From Croceicoccus estronivorus (GTDB lineage: Bacteria > Pseudomonadota > Alphaproteobacteria > Sphingomonadales > Sphingomonadaceae): a DNA stretch of 64,000 nt. Below are positions 24,692-33,871 of this stretch, piece after piece. Position numbers and translations under genes: made by a program. The notes beneath the pieces were generated by a model. That model was not told the DNA's origin, did no database searches, and worked only from the letters and a program-made list of their open reading frames with translations. Numbering within the stretch: position 1 is the stretch's first letter; each line of letters starts with the position of its first letter. Location: NCBI RefSeq assembly GCF_001625325.1, contig NZ_JRQQ01000009.1, forward strand, positions 62,001 through 126,000, read 5' to 3'.

Positions 24692-25834
24692 CTATCCTGT
24701 TGGCGAAGTGCTGGCCCAGAGCGCCGCGTAACCGGCGGCCATTCTGTCGAGTGAAAACATGCTTTCGATGCGGGCCCGGCATGCGGCGCTGGCTTCCGCG
24801 GTTCCGGCACGCTCGATGGCGGACAGGATCGCAGAGGCAAGGGCATCGGGATCGGACGGCGGGCAGATGTGCCCCGTGCTGTCGATAATCAGCCCGGTAT
24901 CGCCCACATCGGTTGCGGCACAGATAGTTCCGCAGGCCATGGCTTCGCAGACCACGTTGGGAAAAGCTTCTCCGAACGCGCTGGCAAGAACATGGACGTC
25001 CAGCCCATTCATCACGGCGGGAATGTCGCTGCGCCGTCCGCAGAGAATGACCGATTGCCCGACGCCGTTGCGTTCGATCAGACCGGCAAGGGCGGAATTG
25101 TCATGCGTCATCCCGGTGCCGATCAGCGCAAGGCGCGCCGCAGGCTGCCGGTCGAGAACGCGGCGGAATGCGGCGAGGAGGTTCCCGTGGTCTTTCTGGG
25201 GATCGAAACGTGCGACACAGCCCAGCAGAATCTCGTCATCCGTGATGCCCCATTCGGCGCGAATATGCTGACGGGCATTGGCATCGGGCCGGAATGCGCC
25301 GATGTCGTAGCCATTGTGGACCACGGTCAGCTTGCCAGGGGCGTATCCGGCATCGCGATGGACCTGTATCCCTTTTTCGGAACAACTGGCGATGCGTGCG
25401 GGCAGACGGCGACTTAGCTGGGCATTGAGCCGGACAATCGCACGTGTCGCCCACTTGGTGCCCTGCCGGTCGAGCGTGGTATTGTGCAGCCCCCAGACGA
25501 CGCGGCGCACGCCGGCCAGCCGCGCGGCCACGCCGCCCAGAAGATCGCCGTGATACATCCACGTCTGCACTACATCGGGCGCCTGGCGCCGGACGGATTG
25601 CACCATTCGCATGAGCCTGGCTGCGGAGGGCAGCGAGGGGGACAATCCCATGGCCTCGACCGCGATCCCGGCCTCGTGGAGCAGAGGGCCATATTTGCCC
25701 ATGCCCGAGAGCGAGATCACCGAATGTGAGTGCAGATCATCGTACGTCGCCAACCTGTAAAGGACCGCTTCGGCCCCGCCATCGCCAAGGCCGGTGATGA
25801 TATGGAGAATGTGTGGGCGCTGGTCAGAAGTCAT
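24692..25834 (-). CDS. Glycosyltransferase family 4 protein
   Basis: A 380-residue GT-B enzyme. ILHIITGLGDGGAEAVLYRL opens the acceptor domain. GCVARFDPQKDHGNLLAAF and the sugar-nucleotide motif SAFGEAFPNVVCEAMACG (about residues 295-312) define family 4. The ATG at 25834 overlaps the end of the upstream sulfotransferase by 11 bases; a longer open frame to 26308 only overlaps that gene. It probably adds a sugar during repeat-unit assembly. Confidence 0.9.
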   Translation of the reverse strand: MTSDQRPHILHIITGLGDGGAEAVLYRLATYDDLHSHSVISLSGMGKYGPLLHEAGIAVEAMGLSPSLPSAARLMRMVQSVRRQAPDVVQTWMYHGDLLGGVAARLAGVRRVVWGLHNTTLDRQGTKWATRAIVRLNAQLSRRLPARIASCSEKGIQVHRDAGYAPGKLTVVHNGYDIGAFRPDANARQHIRAEWGITDDEILLGCVARFDPQKDHGNLLAAFRRVLDRQPAARLALIGTGMTHDNSALAGLIERNGVGQSVILCGRRSDIPAVMNGLDVHVLASAFGEAFPNVVCEAMACGTICAATDVGDTGLIIDSTGHICPPSDPDALASAILSAIERAGTAEASAACRARIESMFSLDRMAAGYAALWASTSPTG

Positions 25835-26543
25835 AGTGGAACCGCTCGATATCCCTGGCGTAGGCCCGTGCGACAATATCCCGCATCTCCGGTGTGTAGG
25901 CGTCGCGGTAGTCGGGGGCGGCCGATGTTCGATTGAGATGCTCGATGAAGGGGCGGTGTCCCAGCGTGGTTTCGAGAAATCCGGCATAGGACGCCGGTTC
26001 TTCCAGGCGGCCCAGGTGGGTAACACCGATGTTTCCCCCGCTACGCAGGATAAAGGCACACTGCGGACGAAACACGGGATCTTCTCGCGAGAGGTCGCGA
26101 CCGTCCAGCCATTCGACGACGAACCGTTCGAAGGATGCGAATGAGGCGGTGCGGTATCGCTCCGGGACGGCGATTGCCGCGCCGTCCGCCATATCGTTGC
26201 CGCTGCGCGCGAAACGATAGGCCGAGAAGGTTCTTGCCCAGGGGTTTCGGGTAAGGGCGAGCGAAGGCAACGAGGCATAGAGCCCCGGTCGGGCGCGCGC
26301 GACATCATCTACAGTGAAGTGGCCCATGAAACGACCGTAGATCGCCCGATTGATGCTGGTCCCGCCATTCTTGGGAACATGGATGAAGATCAGTCCGGCC
26401 CGCTTCCAGAGGTGCGCACGCCGCTGGGCCAGCAGCCACATGCGCCAGGAACGTGGCAAGGCCCGGCGTGCGAACCCGGTGGACGCGGCAATCGCTTTCG
26501 CGTTTATGTCGGACTGATTCATGGTTTGCGGTGCCGATGACAT
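25824..26543 (-). CDS. Sulfotransferase family 2-type protein
   Basis: A 239-residue protein. LIFIHVPKNGGTSINRAIYG (about residues 51-70) is the PAPS-binding loop of the carbohydrate sulfotransferase-2 family, and SLALTRNPWARTFSAYRFA (about residues 94-112) is the second phosphate-binding segment. This is the second sulfotransferase in the operon and of a different family from the one at 23767. Start is ATG 26543, with ATG 26522 as an alternative. Confidence 0.85.
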   Translation of the reverse strand: MSSAPQTMNQSDINAKAIAASTGFARRALPRSWRMWLLAQRRAHLWKRAGLIFIHVPKNGGTSINRAIYGRFMGHFTVDDVARARPGLYASLPSLALTRNPWARTFSAYRFARSGNDMADGAAIAVPERYRTASFASFERFVVEWLDGRDLSREDPVFRPQCAFILRSGGNIGVTHLGRLEEPASYAGFLETTLGHRPFIEHLNRTSAAPDYRDAYTPEMRDIVARAYARDIERFHYDF

Positions 26544-26557
26544 GTCTGCATTGGCGC

Positions 26558-27877
26558 TCAGGCGGCTACCCGTACATGGCGTCCGAACGCGGTGGCATCG
26601 AGCCCCATGCGAACCCGCACCTGCTGATAAAGCGCGGCATTCCAGGTCAGATATGCAATTGCTGTCGCTACTGCCGCACCCAGTGTCCCGAACCGTGGAA
26701 TGAGCAGAGCGTTCAGCACAAGGTTGACGACGGCGGATAGGATCACCCCGCGCATCACCACCTTTTCGTGCCCTGCCATGTTGAGCAGGAGCATGACCGG
26801 CCCGAACCCGGCGTTGGCGAGTTGTCCGGCGGCGAGGATCGCCATGGGCATGTAGGCTTGCGCATATTCGGTTCCGAAAGCCACTTGCAGGATCGTCTGC
26901 CCGAACAGCAGCAGGCCAAGAAAGATGAGAAGGCTGGAGCCGAGCGTCAATCGTGCGACGAACGTGACGAGATGTTCCACTCCCTCCCGGTCGCCAGCTG
27001 CGAGATATTGGGCAATACGGGGTTGAAGCACGAGGTTGAGCGCTGTGAGCACGGTCGAGCCGAGGATCGCGAACGTGGATGCGACCTTGTAATATCCGAC
27101 CTCGGCTGCGGGCCTGAGTATGCCCAGCATGATAATGTCGAGATTACGGCTCACGATTTCCGTTGAAGAACTGATGCCGAGGAACAACCCGGCGGAAAGC
27201 CATGCCCGGTGGTGATAGGCGGGCGTATCGTCACTGGTGATGCGGGGGGCTGCCCGCGCGAGAAGCAGCGCGCCCGCGAGGAAGGCCAGCAGGGCTGCTG
27301 CGGTGTGAAGGCACAATACGCCGATCGCGTTCAGCTTGGTGCCCGCCAGGACGGTGAGGCCTGCCGCGCCGATGAGCAGTGCCGGACGGAGCACGATGTC
27401 CGGCCACTGGCCCTGCACCGGGCGGCCGAGGCCGCGAAGTGCCGCACTGCGCAGGCTGCCAAGCGCGAGTAGCGGAACCAGTGCGAGTGCCGCAATCGTG
27501 AGCCCGGTCGACAATTCGGCCTGCACCCATGTGTGGGCGGCCCATGCGGTCACTGCCCCGACGCAGGCTGCTGCAAGAATGGCGACTGTGCCAGACCACT
27601 TCCAGAGCGCACGCATCTGGCGCAGGCGGCCTTCGTGAAGCAGGCGGGCGGTTTCCCGTACGATCAGGTTGGGCAGGCCGCACTGCACCGGAATCGCCAG
27701 GATCATGGCGATGGAGAGAATGTAGCTGTAGAGGCCGTATTCATGCGCGCCCAATACGCGGGCCAGAACCGTTACCAGCAGGAAGGACAGCGCAATTCCC
27801 GCCCCGTTCACAGCCAGAACAGCCATGCCGGAGGTGAGAAAGTCGCGGTGGGATCTTGGTGCTCCGCGATTGGTCAT
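26558..27877 (-). CDS. Polysaccharide flippase (MOP/Wzx-like)
   Basis: A 439-residue protein with about 12-14 membrane helices spread across its length. The opening AVNGAGIALSFLLVTVLARVLG and EYGLYSYILS are typical of Wzx/RfbX-type lipid-linked oligosaccharide flippases. It would move the undecaprenyl-linked repeat across the inner membrane for a Wzy polymerase. It lies between a hypothetical protein and a sulfotransferase in the operon. Confidence 0.88.
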   Translation of the reverse strand: MTNRGAPRSHRDFLTSGMAVLAVNGAGIALSFLLVTVLARVLGAHEYGLYSYILSIAMILAIPVQCGLPNLIVRETARLLHEGRLRQMRALWKWSGTVAILAAACVGAVTAWAAHTWVQAELSTGLTIAALALVPLLALGSLRSAALRGLGRPVQGQWPDIVLRPALLIGAAGLTVLAGTKLNAIGVLCLHTAAALLAFLAGALLLARAAPRITSDDTPAYHHRAWLSAGLFLGISSSTEIVSRNLDIIMLGILRPAAEVGYYKVASTFAILGSTVLTALNLVLQPRIAQYLAAGDREGVEHLVTFVARLTLGSSLLIFLGLLLFGQTILQVAFGTEYAQAYMPMAILAAGQLANAGFGPVMLLLNMAGHEKVVMRGVILSAVVNLVLNALLIPRFGTLGAAVATAIAYLTWNAALYQQVRVRMGLDATAFGRHVRVAA

Positions 27878-27902
27878 GTGATGTGCCGGATCGTCTGCGA
27901 CC

Positions 27903-29123
27903 TTACAGACGTTTCAGCGAGAGAGCGGTCAGTTGCACTTCTGAGTCCGATTGCGCGAGCGTGGCGGTTGCCGATAACTGCCATGCCTGGGCCGGGCAGT
28001 CTGCCGGTATGGTGAGTGTGAATGTGTGCGTCCGGCTCCCTGAAGCGGCAGGGAGGGAGTGCCGGTCAAGCTGCCTGGAAGGCTTCCCTAAACAGCGCAG
28101 GCCCCAGGTCAGGCGTGCTTTCGGCCCAGTTGCCGGGTAGGTGATGTCTTGCATGACCCGATAACGCCCTGGGGGCAGCAGAGTGACCCGTTCTGTTACC
28201 ACTCCGCTGCGGTTGCTGGCGACGCGGATGGCCAACTGTCCCGGCTTATTGAACGAGGCCGCAACGGGTCCTTCGCCCGTCATTCGCCAGCCCAACGGGC
28301 CCAGTCGGGGATCATTGGTCGCCGCTTTCGAAAATCCAAGCTGGTTGAGCGCCTGCGGGTTTTGACCGGGCAGGTTCCCTGCAAGGGTGCGGGCATCGTT
28401 CACCTGGCCAGAAGAGATCAACTTCGCGAGAATGATCGGCCATAGAGTGTCGGCCAGTTCCTGTCTCCCATCCGTCTGCCGGATGGCTTGCAGCAATCGA
28501 GCCAATGCCAGCGGGTCGGCGCCTTGCGAAATGGCCCGGCGCGCCAGGCGCGAGAACCACGGCCGATCGGCATAGGGTACCAGAGCCGCGCGAATATCCG
28601 CATCGTCGAGTGCGACGGCCAGCAATGGAAGAAGCTGGTCTTCGCTTGCCGGATGAACGGTGAGTGCCCGGTCATAGTGAAGCAGGGTTGCCGGCAGGTC
28701 ACCCGCTTGTGCCTCTTGCTCGATCAGTGCCAGTTGCGTCGGAAGGTCCCGGCGGGACAGCCGTTCTGCAAGGCGCAACTGGGCGAGGCCGGAACCTTTG
28801 CCGGCCAATTCGTCCGCCAGACCCAATTGCCGTGGGGCGGCAGGATCGAGCGGAGCGGTGCGCAGGACGGCCCGAGCGGCTTCACGCATCCGTGCGGCCC
28901 TGCTGACCGGCGTTTCTCCGAGGGCAAGCGGAGTCATCGTGGCCCGAAGAGCGAACGTGGCATCCTGCGCCCAGACGGGGACCTCCGAGACTGTCTGCAC
29001 GCGCCACCAGGACAGGGCGGCATTGTGGGCCGCCAGCAAGGCCAGCGCGAGCGTGGCGAATACCAGGAACCAGCGGCGCGGCGAGGATAGTATGGACATC
29101 GAATGAAAACGGCTGTCGGCCAT
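27903..29123 (-). CDS. Membrane-anchored hypothetical protein of the exopolysaccharide operon
   Basis: A 406-residue protein with one N-terminal membrane helix (about residues 17-34, WFLVFATLALALLAAHNAAL). A helical, TPR-like region (about residues 75-250) and a beta-rich C-terminal domain (about residues 265-400) with two Cys follow. No family was recognised. The start could be ATG 29123 or 29099. Its place directly after the tyrosine kinase suggests a periplasmic role in assembly or export. Confidence 0.7.
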   Translation of the reverse strand: MADSRFHSMSILSSPRRWFLVFATLALALLAAHNAALSWWRVQTVSEVPVWAQDATFALRATMTPLALGETPVSRAARMREAARAVLRTAPLDPAAPRQLGLADELAGKGSGLAQLRLAERLSRRDLPTQLALIEQEAQAGDLPATLLHYDRALTVHPASEDQLLPLLAVALDDADIRAALVPYADRPWFSRLARRAISQGADPLALARLLQAIRQTDGRQELADTLWPIILAKLISSGQVNDARTLAGNLPGQNPQALNQLGFSKAATNDPRLGPLGWRMTGEGPVAASFNKPGQLAIRVASNRSGVVTERVTLLPPGRYRVMQDITYPATGPKARLTWGLRCLGKPSRQLDRHSLPAASGSRTHTFTLTIPADCPAQAWQLSATATLAQSDSEVQLTALSLKRL

Positions 29124-29137
29124 GGCGGCAGTGAGCG

Positions 29138-31351
29138 TCAGGCCCGCTCCCCGCTGCTGCCGCCGTAGGAGTAGTAACCGGCATAGTTGAGGCCATAGTC
29201 ATGGCCCGCCCGCGCGGTGTCGAGCTTGGTGACCAGTGCGCCATAGACCTGGTTGTTGCCGACCCGGAGGCGGCGCAATGCGTTGCGGATCGAACGGACG
29301 GAGGCTTGTTCGGCTTCGATGACGAGGACGCTGCCCTCCACCGTGCGGCCGATCAGCGGGGCGTCGGCCAGGCCAAGTATGGGCGGGGTATCGATGATGA
29401 CATGATCGAAATACCCGAGCATTCGGGTCAGCAGCATTTCAAGACGATCGGTGCCGAACAGTTCGGCCGCACTGGGTGGTGTAGGCCCGGATGACAGGAC
29501 CGAAACGCCCTTGATCGAAGTCTGGCGGATCATCTCGTCGATATGGTCGTTGCCGGCGAGCAGCTTGCTTAGCCCTTCCGCATTGTCCGTGCCGACGAGC
29601 TTGTGGATCGAGGGGGAGCGCATGTCGGCATCGATCAGCAGCACCTTCTTGCCCGTGCGGCCAATCGCACAGGCAAGCCCGAAGGCGCTGATGGATTTGC
29701 CTTCTCCCGGCTGCGTGCTGGTGATGGCCAATGTGCGTGGAAGGCCATGGGCTGTCGCGAGCGCGAGTGTGGTGCGAACACTGAAGTAGGCTTCGGCAAG
29801 TGCGGAATGGGGCATCTGGACTTCGTCCGCCGGTTCGTTTTCCGAAAGCGGGGTGGCGCCGAGCAATGGCAGGGCGAGCAGCGATTCCACATTGGCCGGA
29901 TTGCGGATGCCTTCGTCGATCTGTTCGAGCGTGAAGACACTGCCTGCCGCGAGCACCACGCCGAGCAGGAGCGCGATGGCAAGGTTCTGCGGCAGGCTGG
30001 GCGCGGAAGGCTCGTCGGGGATCTTGGCCCGATCGACAATGGCGATGTTGGTCGCACCCACCGATCCGGCGACGCCGATTTCCTTGTAGCGCTGGAGCAG
30101 CGCATCATAGAGCTGGCGGTTGGTATCCGCATCGCGCTGGTAGATGTTGTACTGGATGGAGTCATGCTGCTGGCGGTCGAGGCGGCTCTTCAGCGTCTTG
30201 ACCTGAGCCGCCAGTTCCTGTTCGCGAGCCAGCGCTTCCTGGTAGGTTCGCCGGTGGCTGCCGGAAATGCGCCCGGTTTCGCGTGCGATTGCCGCGTCCA
30301 GTGCATCCATCTGTTCCTTCAGCGCGCGGGCTGCGGGATAACCGGGTTCGAACTGCACCATCAGCTTTGCATAGTCCGCTCCCACTTCGGCGCGCTTCTT
30401 GCGCAATTCCTGAATCGTGTTGTTGGCCAGTGCGTCCGCGCTGTTTTCCGCCCCCTGCGTGCGGACCCGACTCTCGGCCGCAATCCGTTCCGTGCGGGCC
30501 TCTACCAATGCGGCGTTGAGCGCTTCCAGATCGCTCGCAACGAGTGTGCGCGGATCCATGGTCCGTCCGCTGGCATCGCGGCTCGTGCCGAGCGTGACGA
30601 TATCGCGGCTGGACGCGTAAGTGACAGCGTCGCGTTCCGATTGTTCGAGCCGCGTACGAAGATCCGTCAGTCGTTCATCGAGGAACCGGCGGGCGTCGGC
30701 GCTGGAGGCGAACTGGCGGTCCATTGTCGCGCCGATGAACTGTTGTGGCCAGGCGTTTGCGATCCGCTCCGACCATCGCGGGGAACGGCTGGTGTATCGA
30801 ATATCCACCAGGCGCGAATTGCGGATCGGTTCGATGGTAACATGGTCGAGCAGCAGACGGACTGCCACGCGTTCCCGTTCCCGGAGTTCGTCCGGTTTCA
30901 GGGCCGGTTTGCCATTGCTCGCCTGTGCGGTTTCGGGAGGGATGACGCCATGAGCTTCGAAGAAGCCGTCATTGCTCGCAAGCTTGAGATTGCGAACGAT
31001 GCGTTCGGCCAGGGATTCGGCTTTCAGCAGGGCGTACTGGGTGTCGTAGAATTCAAGGTCGCGCGGAGCGCCCGCTGCTTCCAGACCGGGGACGTTGGTC
31101 AGGTTCTGCTGGTCGCGGCTGATCTCCACTTGCGCCCGCGCGGTAAACTGCGGAGCCGCGAGCAAGGTCACGGCCACCCCGATAATCAGGGCAGCACCAA
31201 TGATTCCCGCGATCAGCCAGCGCCAGCGCAAGGCGGCATGCCAGTATTGCAGCAGCGCCGGAGGCAGCGACAGGCCGTCGTCAAACGTGGTGTCCGGGTA
31301 GTGCCCCGGCTCCTGCCCATGGGAAGGTGAAAGCGTTGTCGTGCGCGTCAT
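29138..31351 (-). CDS. Polysaccharide co-polymerase with tyrosine autokinase domain (Wzc/ExoP-like)
   Basis: A 737-residue fusion of a chain-length determinant and a BY-kinase. Two membrane helices lie at about residues 46-68 and 445-465, with a long periplasmic coiled-coil region between them. The kinase half has Walker A STQPGEGKS, Walker A' VLLIDADMRSPS and VIIDTPPILG. The C-terminus is Tyr-rich (YGLNYAGYYSYGG), the usual autophosphorylation cluster. It controls polymer length and export with the Wza-like protein encoded just upstream. The ATG at 31351 is preferred over a frame extending into the neighbour. Confidence 0.92.
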   Translation of the reverse strand: MTRTTTLSPSHGQEPGHYPDTTFDDGLSLPPALLQYWHAALRWRWLIAGIIGAALIIGVAVTLLAAPQFTARAQVEISRDQQNLTNVPGLEAAGAPRDLEFYDTQYALLKAESLAERIVRNLKLASNDGFFEAHGVIPPETAQASNGKPALKPDELRERERVAVRLLLDHVTIEPIRNSRLVDIRYTSRSPRWSERIANAWPQQFIGATMDRQFASSADARRFLDERLTDLRTRLEQSERDAVTYASSRDIVTLGTSRDASGRTMDPRTLVASDLEALNAALVEARTERIAAESRVRTQGAENSADALANNTIQELRKKRAEVGADYAKLMVQFEPGYPAARALKEQMDALDAAIARETGRISGSHRRTYQEALAREQELAAQVKTLKSRLDRQQHDSIQYNIYQRDADTNRQLYDALLQRYKEIGVAGSVGATNIAIVDRAKIPDEPSAPSLPQNLAIALLLGVVLAAGSVFTLEQIDEGIRNPANVESLLALPLLGATPLSENEPADEVQMPHSALAEAYFSVRTTLALATAHGLPRTLAITSTQPGEGKSISAFGLACAIGRTGKKVLLIDADMRSPSIHKLVGTDNAEGLSKLLAGNDHIDEMIRQTSIKGVSVLSSGPTPPSAAELFGTDRLEMLLTRMLGYFDHVIIDTPPILGLADAPLIGRTVEGSVLVIEAEQASVRSIRNALRRLRVGNNQVYGALVTKLDTARAGHDYGLNYAGYYSYGGSSGERA

Positions 31352-31376
31352 GTCGGGATGTCCAGGCAAGGGAGGG

Positions 31377-32111
31377 TCATTTCGAGAGGCGATCGACGCC
31401 GATGATGATCGGAGTGGCCAGTGCAGGCACCACGGAAAGCACGTCCTTGAACAGGCGGCGGGCGCTTGAATCGCCAACCATGACCACGTCGTTGGCGAAC
31501 ACTTCCGGGTCGGGATAGACGCCGTGGCGGATGGCATTGAGGTCATAGAGCGCGGCCAGGCGCTGGCCTTTCACCGTGCGGAAAATGACGACATCGTCTA
31601 GCCGGGCATACTCGTCCGTCCCTTCGGCCAGAGCCATGGCCCGCATCAACGACATGTGCCCAACGACCGGATAGAGGCCGGGCTTCCGTACCTGCCCTTC
31701 GATGGTAACGACCTGACTGACGGTTTCCTTGAGGTTGACCGTCACTTGCGGGTCGCGGACATGGGCGACCCGCAGGCGGCCGGCCAGCAGGGATTCAACC
31801 TCGCCGGGGCTGTGCCCGGCGACGGCAAGGGCGCCGACCAGAGGGAACGAGATGCGGCCGCTTGCATCCACCTGCACTTCGCGGCCGGACAGTTCAGGGA
31901 CGCCGAACACATCGATTGTCAGCCGGTCGAAAGGCCCGACGAAATAATCGCGTGCCCCGGTGGTGAGATCCATGCGGTCCGGCGCGGGCAGGGCGCTGGC
32001 CTCGATAACCTTTAGATTGGGGTCGCCACCGATCCTGGGGGTTGAGGCGCAGCCTGCCAGCAACAGGCTGGCAAACAGGGCCGCGCGGCGCGGGAGGGGA
32101 CCTAACTGCAT
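31377..32111 (-). CDS. Polysaccharide export lipoprotein (Wza-like)
   Basis: A 244-residue outer-membrane lipoprotein. The signal ends in LLLAGC, a clear lipobox. The polysaccharide export domain starts with YFVGPFDRLTIDVFGVPELS (about residues 68-87), followed by an SLBB region with VTIEGQVRKPGLYPV. It would form the outer-membrane channel for the polymer together with the Wzc-like kinase. The ATG at 32111 begins the signal peptide; the open frame beyond is in the next gene. Confidence 0.9.
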   Translation of the reverse strand: MQLGPLPRRAALFASLLLAGCASTPRIGGDPNLKVIEASALPAPDRMDLTTGARDYFVGPFDRLTIDVFGVPELSGREVQVDASGRISFPLVGALAVAGHSPGEVESLLAGRLRVAHVRDPQVTVNLKETVSQVVTIEGQVRKPGLYPVVGHMSLMRAMALAEGTDEYARLDDVVIFRTVKGQRLAALYDLNAIRHGVYPDPEVFANDVVMVGDSSARRLFKDVLSVVPALATPIIIGVDRLSK

Positions 32112-32136
32112 GAAGAAAACCTCGAGTTGGGGCTGG

Positions 32137-33525
32137 TCAGGATGTCTTGGGGGCGTGGGCGGCTGGCCGTGGCATGGTGCCAGGACAGGTCGCCCAGAGC
32201 AGGGAAACGACAAATATGCAGGACAGCAGCGGCGTGCGTAGCGGGTAATCCCCGCCGCTTGCGATTGCTGCGAGAAAGATCATCGCCAAACCGAGGCGAT
32301 TGAATTGCGCGGTTCGGTCAGCGGCGTACATGCCGCCTCCGACCTGGCGAACGCGCCAGATGAACGCGGCGATGGCCAGCAGCAGTCCGAGGGCAGCGAG
32401 CAGACCGCCGTCCACCAGTATTTCCAGCCAGTCGCTATGGGCGTGGTTGAGGTAGAACGGGGCCAGAAGGGCATCGGGTTCATGCATCTGATAGACCTGA
32501 GGAAATGATCCCGCCCCGGTTCCGACGGGGAAATAGGCCAGGATCATGGCTTTCAGGATCGGCAGAGTGGCGAAGCGCAGTTCGTCTTCCGGGCCGGAGG
32601 CCAGCAGGCGATTCCACGCAAGCGCCCGGCCAAGCCAAATGGTCAGTGCAAACAGTGCCGCCGCAGCAACCATGAGCATGCCGGGGCTGATGGCCGGGAA
32701 GCGGCGGCGATTGTCGCCCGAAGTATCGGCAGGGTGGAGCAGCAGGAATGGCGTGCAAACAAGCGCAACGATGCCGCAGACAAGGCCCGATCTCGATCCG
32801 GTAATCAGGATCAGGGGCAACAGCAGCATGCCAAGCAGCAGTGCCATGAACTGGCGCGAACCGAAACGCGCGCGGCAACCGAAAACTGCCAGCAGTCCGA
32901 CCATCATGGCCAGCAGCAGCGCCTGATGATTGCGGTTGGCGAACAGGCCTACGGCCACGCCATTGTTGGTGATGTCGTAAAGATACAGCGGACCGCGCGG
33001 GTTGCCGAGCAGTTGCATCAGTCCGAGCAGGGCGCTGATCCCGCCCAGAGTAAGAACCACGGGCAGGAGGTGCCGCCGCTCCCGCGCATCGAGCTGCACG
33101 CCGAGGACCAGGGCCGCCGTCGGGACGAGTGCCGCGAAGAAGGCATTGCGGGTTGCATCGGGCGTAAGGCTGGCCGGGCGCCAGATACCGATGCTGCCTG
33201 CCGCACTTTCGATTTCCGTGACAATTTCGCGGCCCGGCAGTTGAGACCAGACTGCTGGCGGAAGAGGGATGAGCTGGATTGCGAGCAACCCCAGGATAGC
33301 GGCAGCCATCGCAAACAGGAACGGGTGGGCGCGCAGGTGCGCCGGGGAGAGACGGGACAGGCCGAAGCCGAGCAGGAGAACCGCCAGCGGGCGCAGAAAC
33401 ATCAGGGACGCGACATCGCCCCGCGCGCTGCCGCCCATTGCAAAGACAGCGAGCAACAACAGGCTTAGCCCCCAGAATGCGCCGCTGTGCGCCTCTATTT
33501 TCGACCAGGCCTGAGCCGGGGTCAT
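32137..33525 (-). CDS. O-antigen ligase/polymerase family membrane protein
   Basis: A 462-residue protein with about 12 hydrophobic helices. A large periplasmic loop carries PVGTGAGSFPQVYQMHEP and NHAHSDWLEILVDGG (about residues 345-395), the hallmark of the Wzy_C/WaaL family (HxHSDxLE). It likely polymerises or ligates the repeat units. Its start overlaps the small coiled-coil gene stop by four bases. Confidence 0.88.
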   Translation of the reverse strand: MTPAQAWSKIEAHSGAFWGLSLLLLAVFAMGGSARGDVASLMFLRPLAVLLLGFGLSRLSPAHLRAHPFLFAMAAAILGLLAIQLIPLPPAVWSQLPGREIVTEIESAAGSIGIWRPASLTPDATRNAFFAALVPTAALVLGVQLDARERRHLLPVVLTLGGISALLGLMQLLGNPRGPLYLYDITNNGVAVGLFANRNHQALLLAMMVGLLAVFGCRARFGSRQFMALLLGMLLLPLILITGSRSGLVCGIVALVCTPFLLLHPADTSGDNRRRFPAISPGMLMVAAAALFALTIWLGRALAWNRLLASGPEDELRFATLPILKAMILAYFPVGTGAGSFPQVYQMHEPDALLAPFYLNHAHSDWLEILVDGGLLAALGLLLAIAAFIWRVRQVGGGMYAADRTAQFNRLGLAMIFLAAIASGGDYPLRTPLLSCIFVVSLLWATCPGTMPRPAAHAPKTS

Positions 33526-33716
33526 GGGTGGCGGTCGGTCTCTTCGCTGGTAATCGCGCGCTCAAGCGTTTCGATCTGCACTCTCAACCGCTCGTATTCC
33601 TCCGTCTTGCGCTGGAACAGGCCGGGCATCTGATCGCGCAGGTACAACAGCTCGAAGTCGAGGCTGTCGTGCCGACTGGATGCTTGCGTGGGTATGCTGC
33701 CGATAACGAGGTTCAT
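33522..33716 (-). CDS. Small coiled-coil protein of the exopolysaccharide operon
   Basis: A 64-residue protein. The C-terminal half (RKTEEYERLRVQIETLERAI) is a predicted coiled coil with many charged residues. No membrane segment or known family is seen. The ATGA overlap with the ligase gene supports that it is translated. Its leader contains an ops-like octamer. Confidence 0.55.
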   Translation of the reverse strand: MNLVIGSIPTQASSRHDSLDFELLYLRDQMPGLFQRKTEEYERLRVQIETLERAITSEETDRHP

Positions 33717-33717
33717 A

Positions 33718-33725
33718 GCTACCGC
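33718..33725 (-). promoter_or_regulatory. ops-like octamer next to the start of the coiled-coil gene
   Basis: On the minus strand GCGGTAGC sits directly before the ATG at 33716 and matches eight of nine bases of the enterobacterial ops core GGCGGTAGC, the RfaH recruitment site. The operon does encode an RfaH/NusG-like protein, but an 8-base match is weak evidence. Confidence 0.2.
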
Positions 33726-33793
33726 AGTACGGGTGAAGCGATGCTTCCCGCACAGTTCGTTCCGTTGCCTGCCGCCGATAGTCCGGCAGCCTT

Positions 33794-33811
33794 GCGTTCA
33801 ATTTTGAACGC
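33794..33811. promoter_or_regulatory. Inverted repeat in the 155-base gap of the exopolysaccharide operon
   Basis: GCGTTCAA and TTGAACGC flank two bases in the only sizeable gap within the operon. It could be an operator or an RNA hairpin that sets expression of the genes from 33716 leftward. No regulator is known. Confidence 0.35.
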
Positions 33812-33871
33812 TGTCTTGCCGTATCGGGGGATGTGACCCCTCAATGCGACCAAATGGTTACCATGAGGTTA

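Noticed and set aside
29603-31330. A 575-codon open frame on the plus strand
   Set aside because: It lies antisense to the Wzc-like kinase gene, has low-complexity composition and no motif; it is a GC-driven shadow frame.
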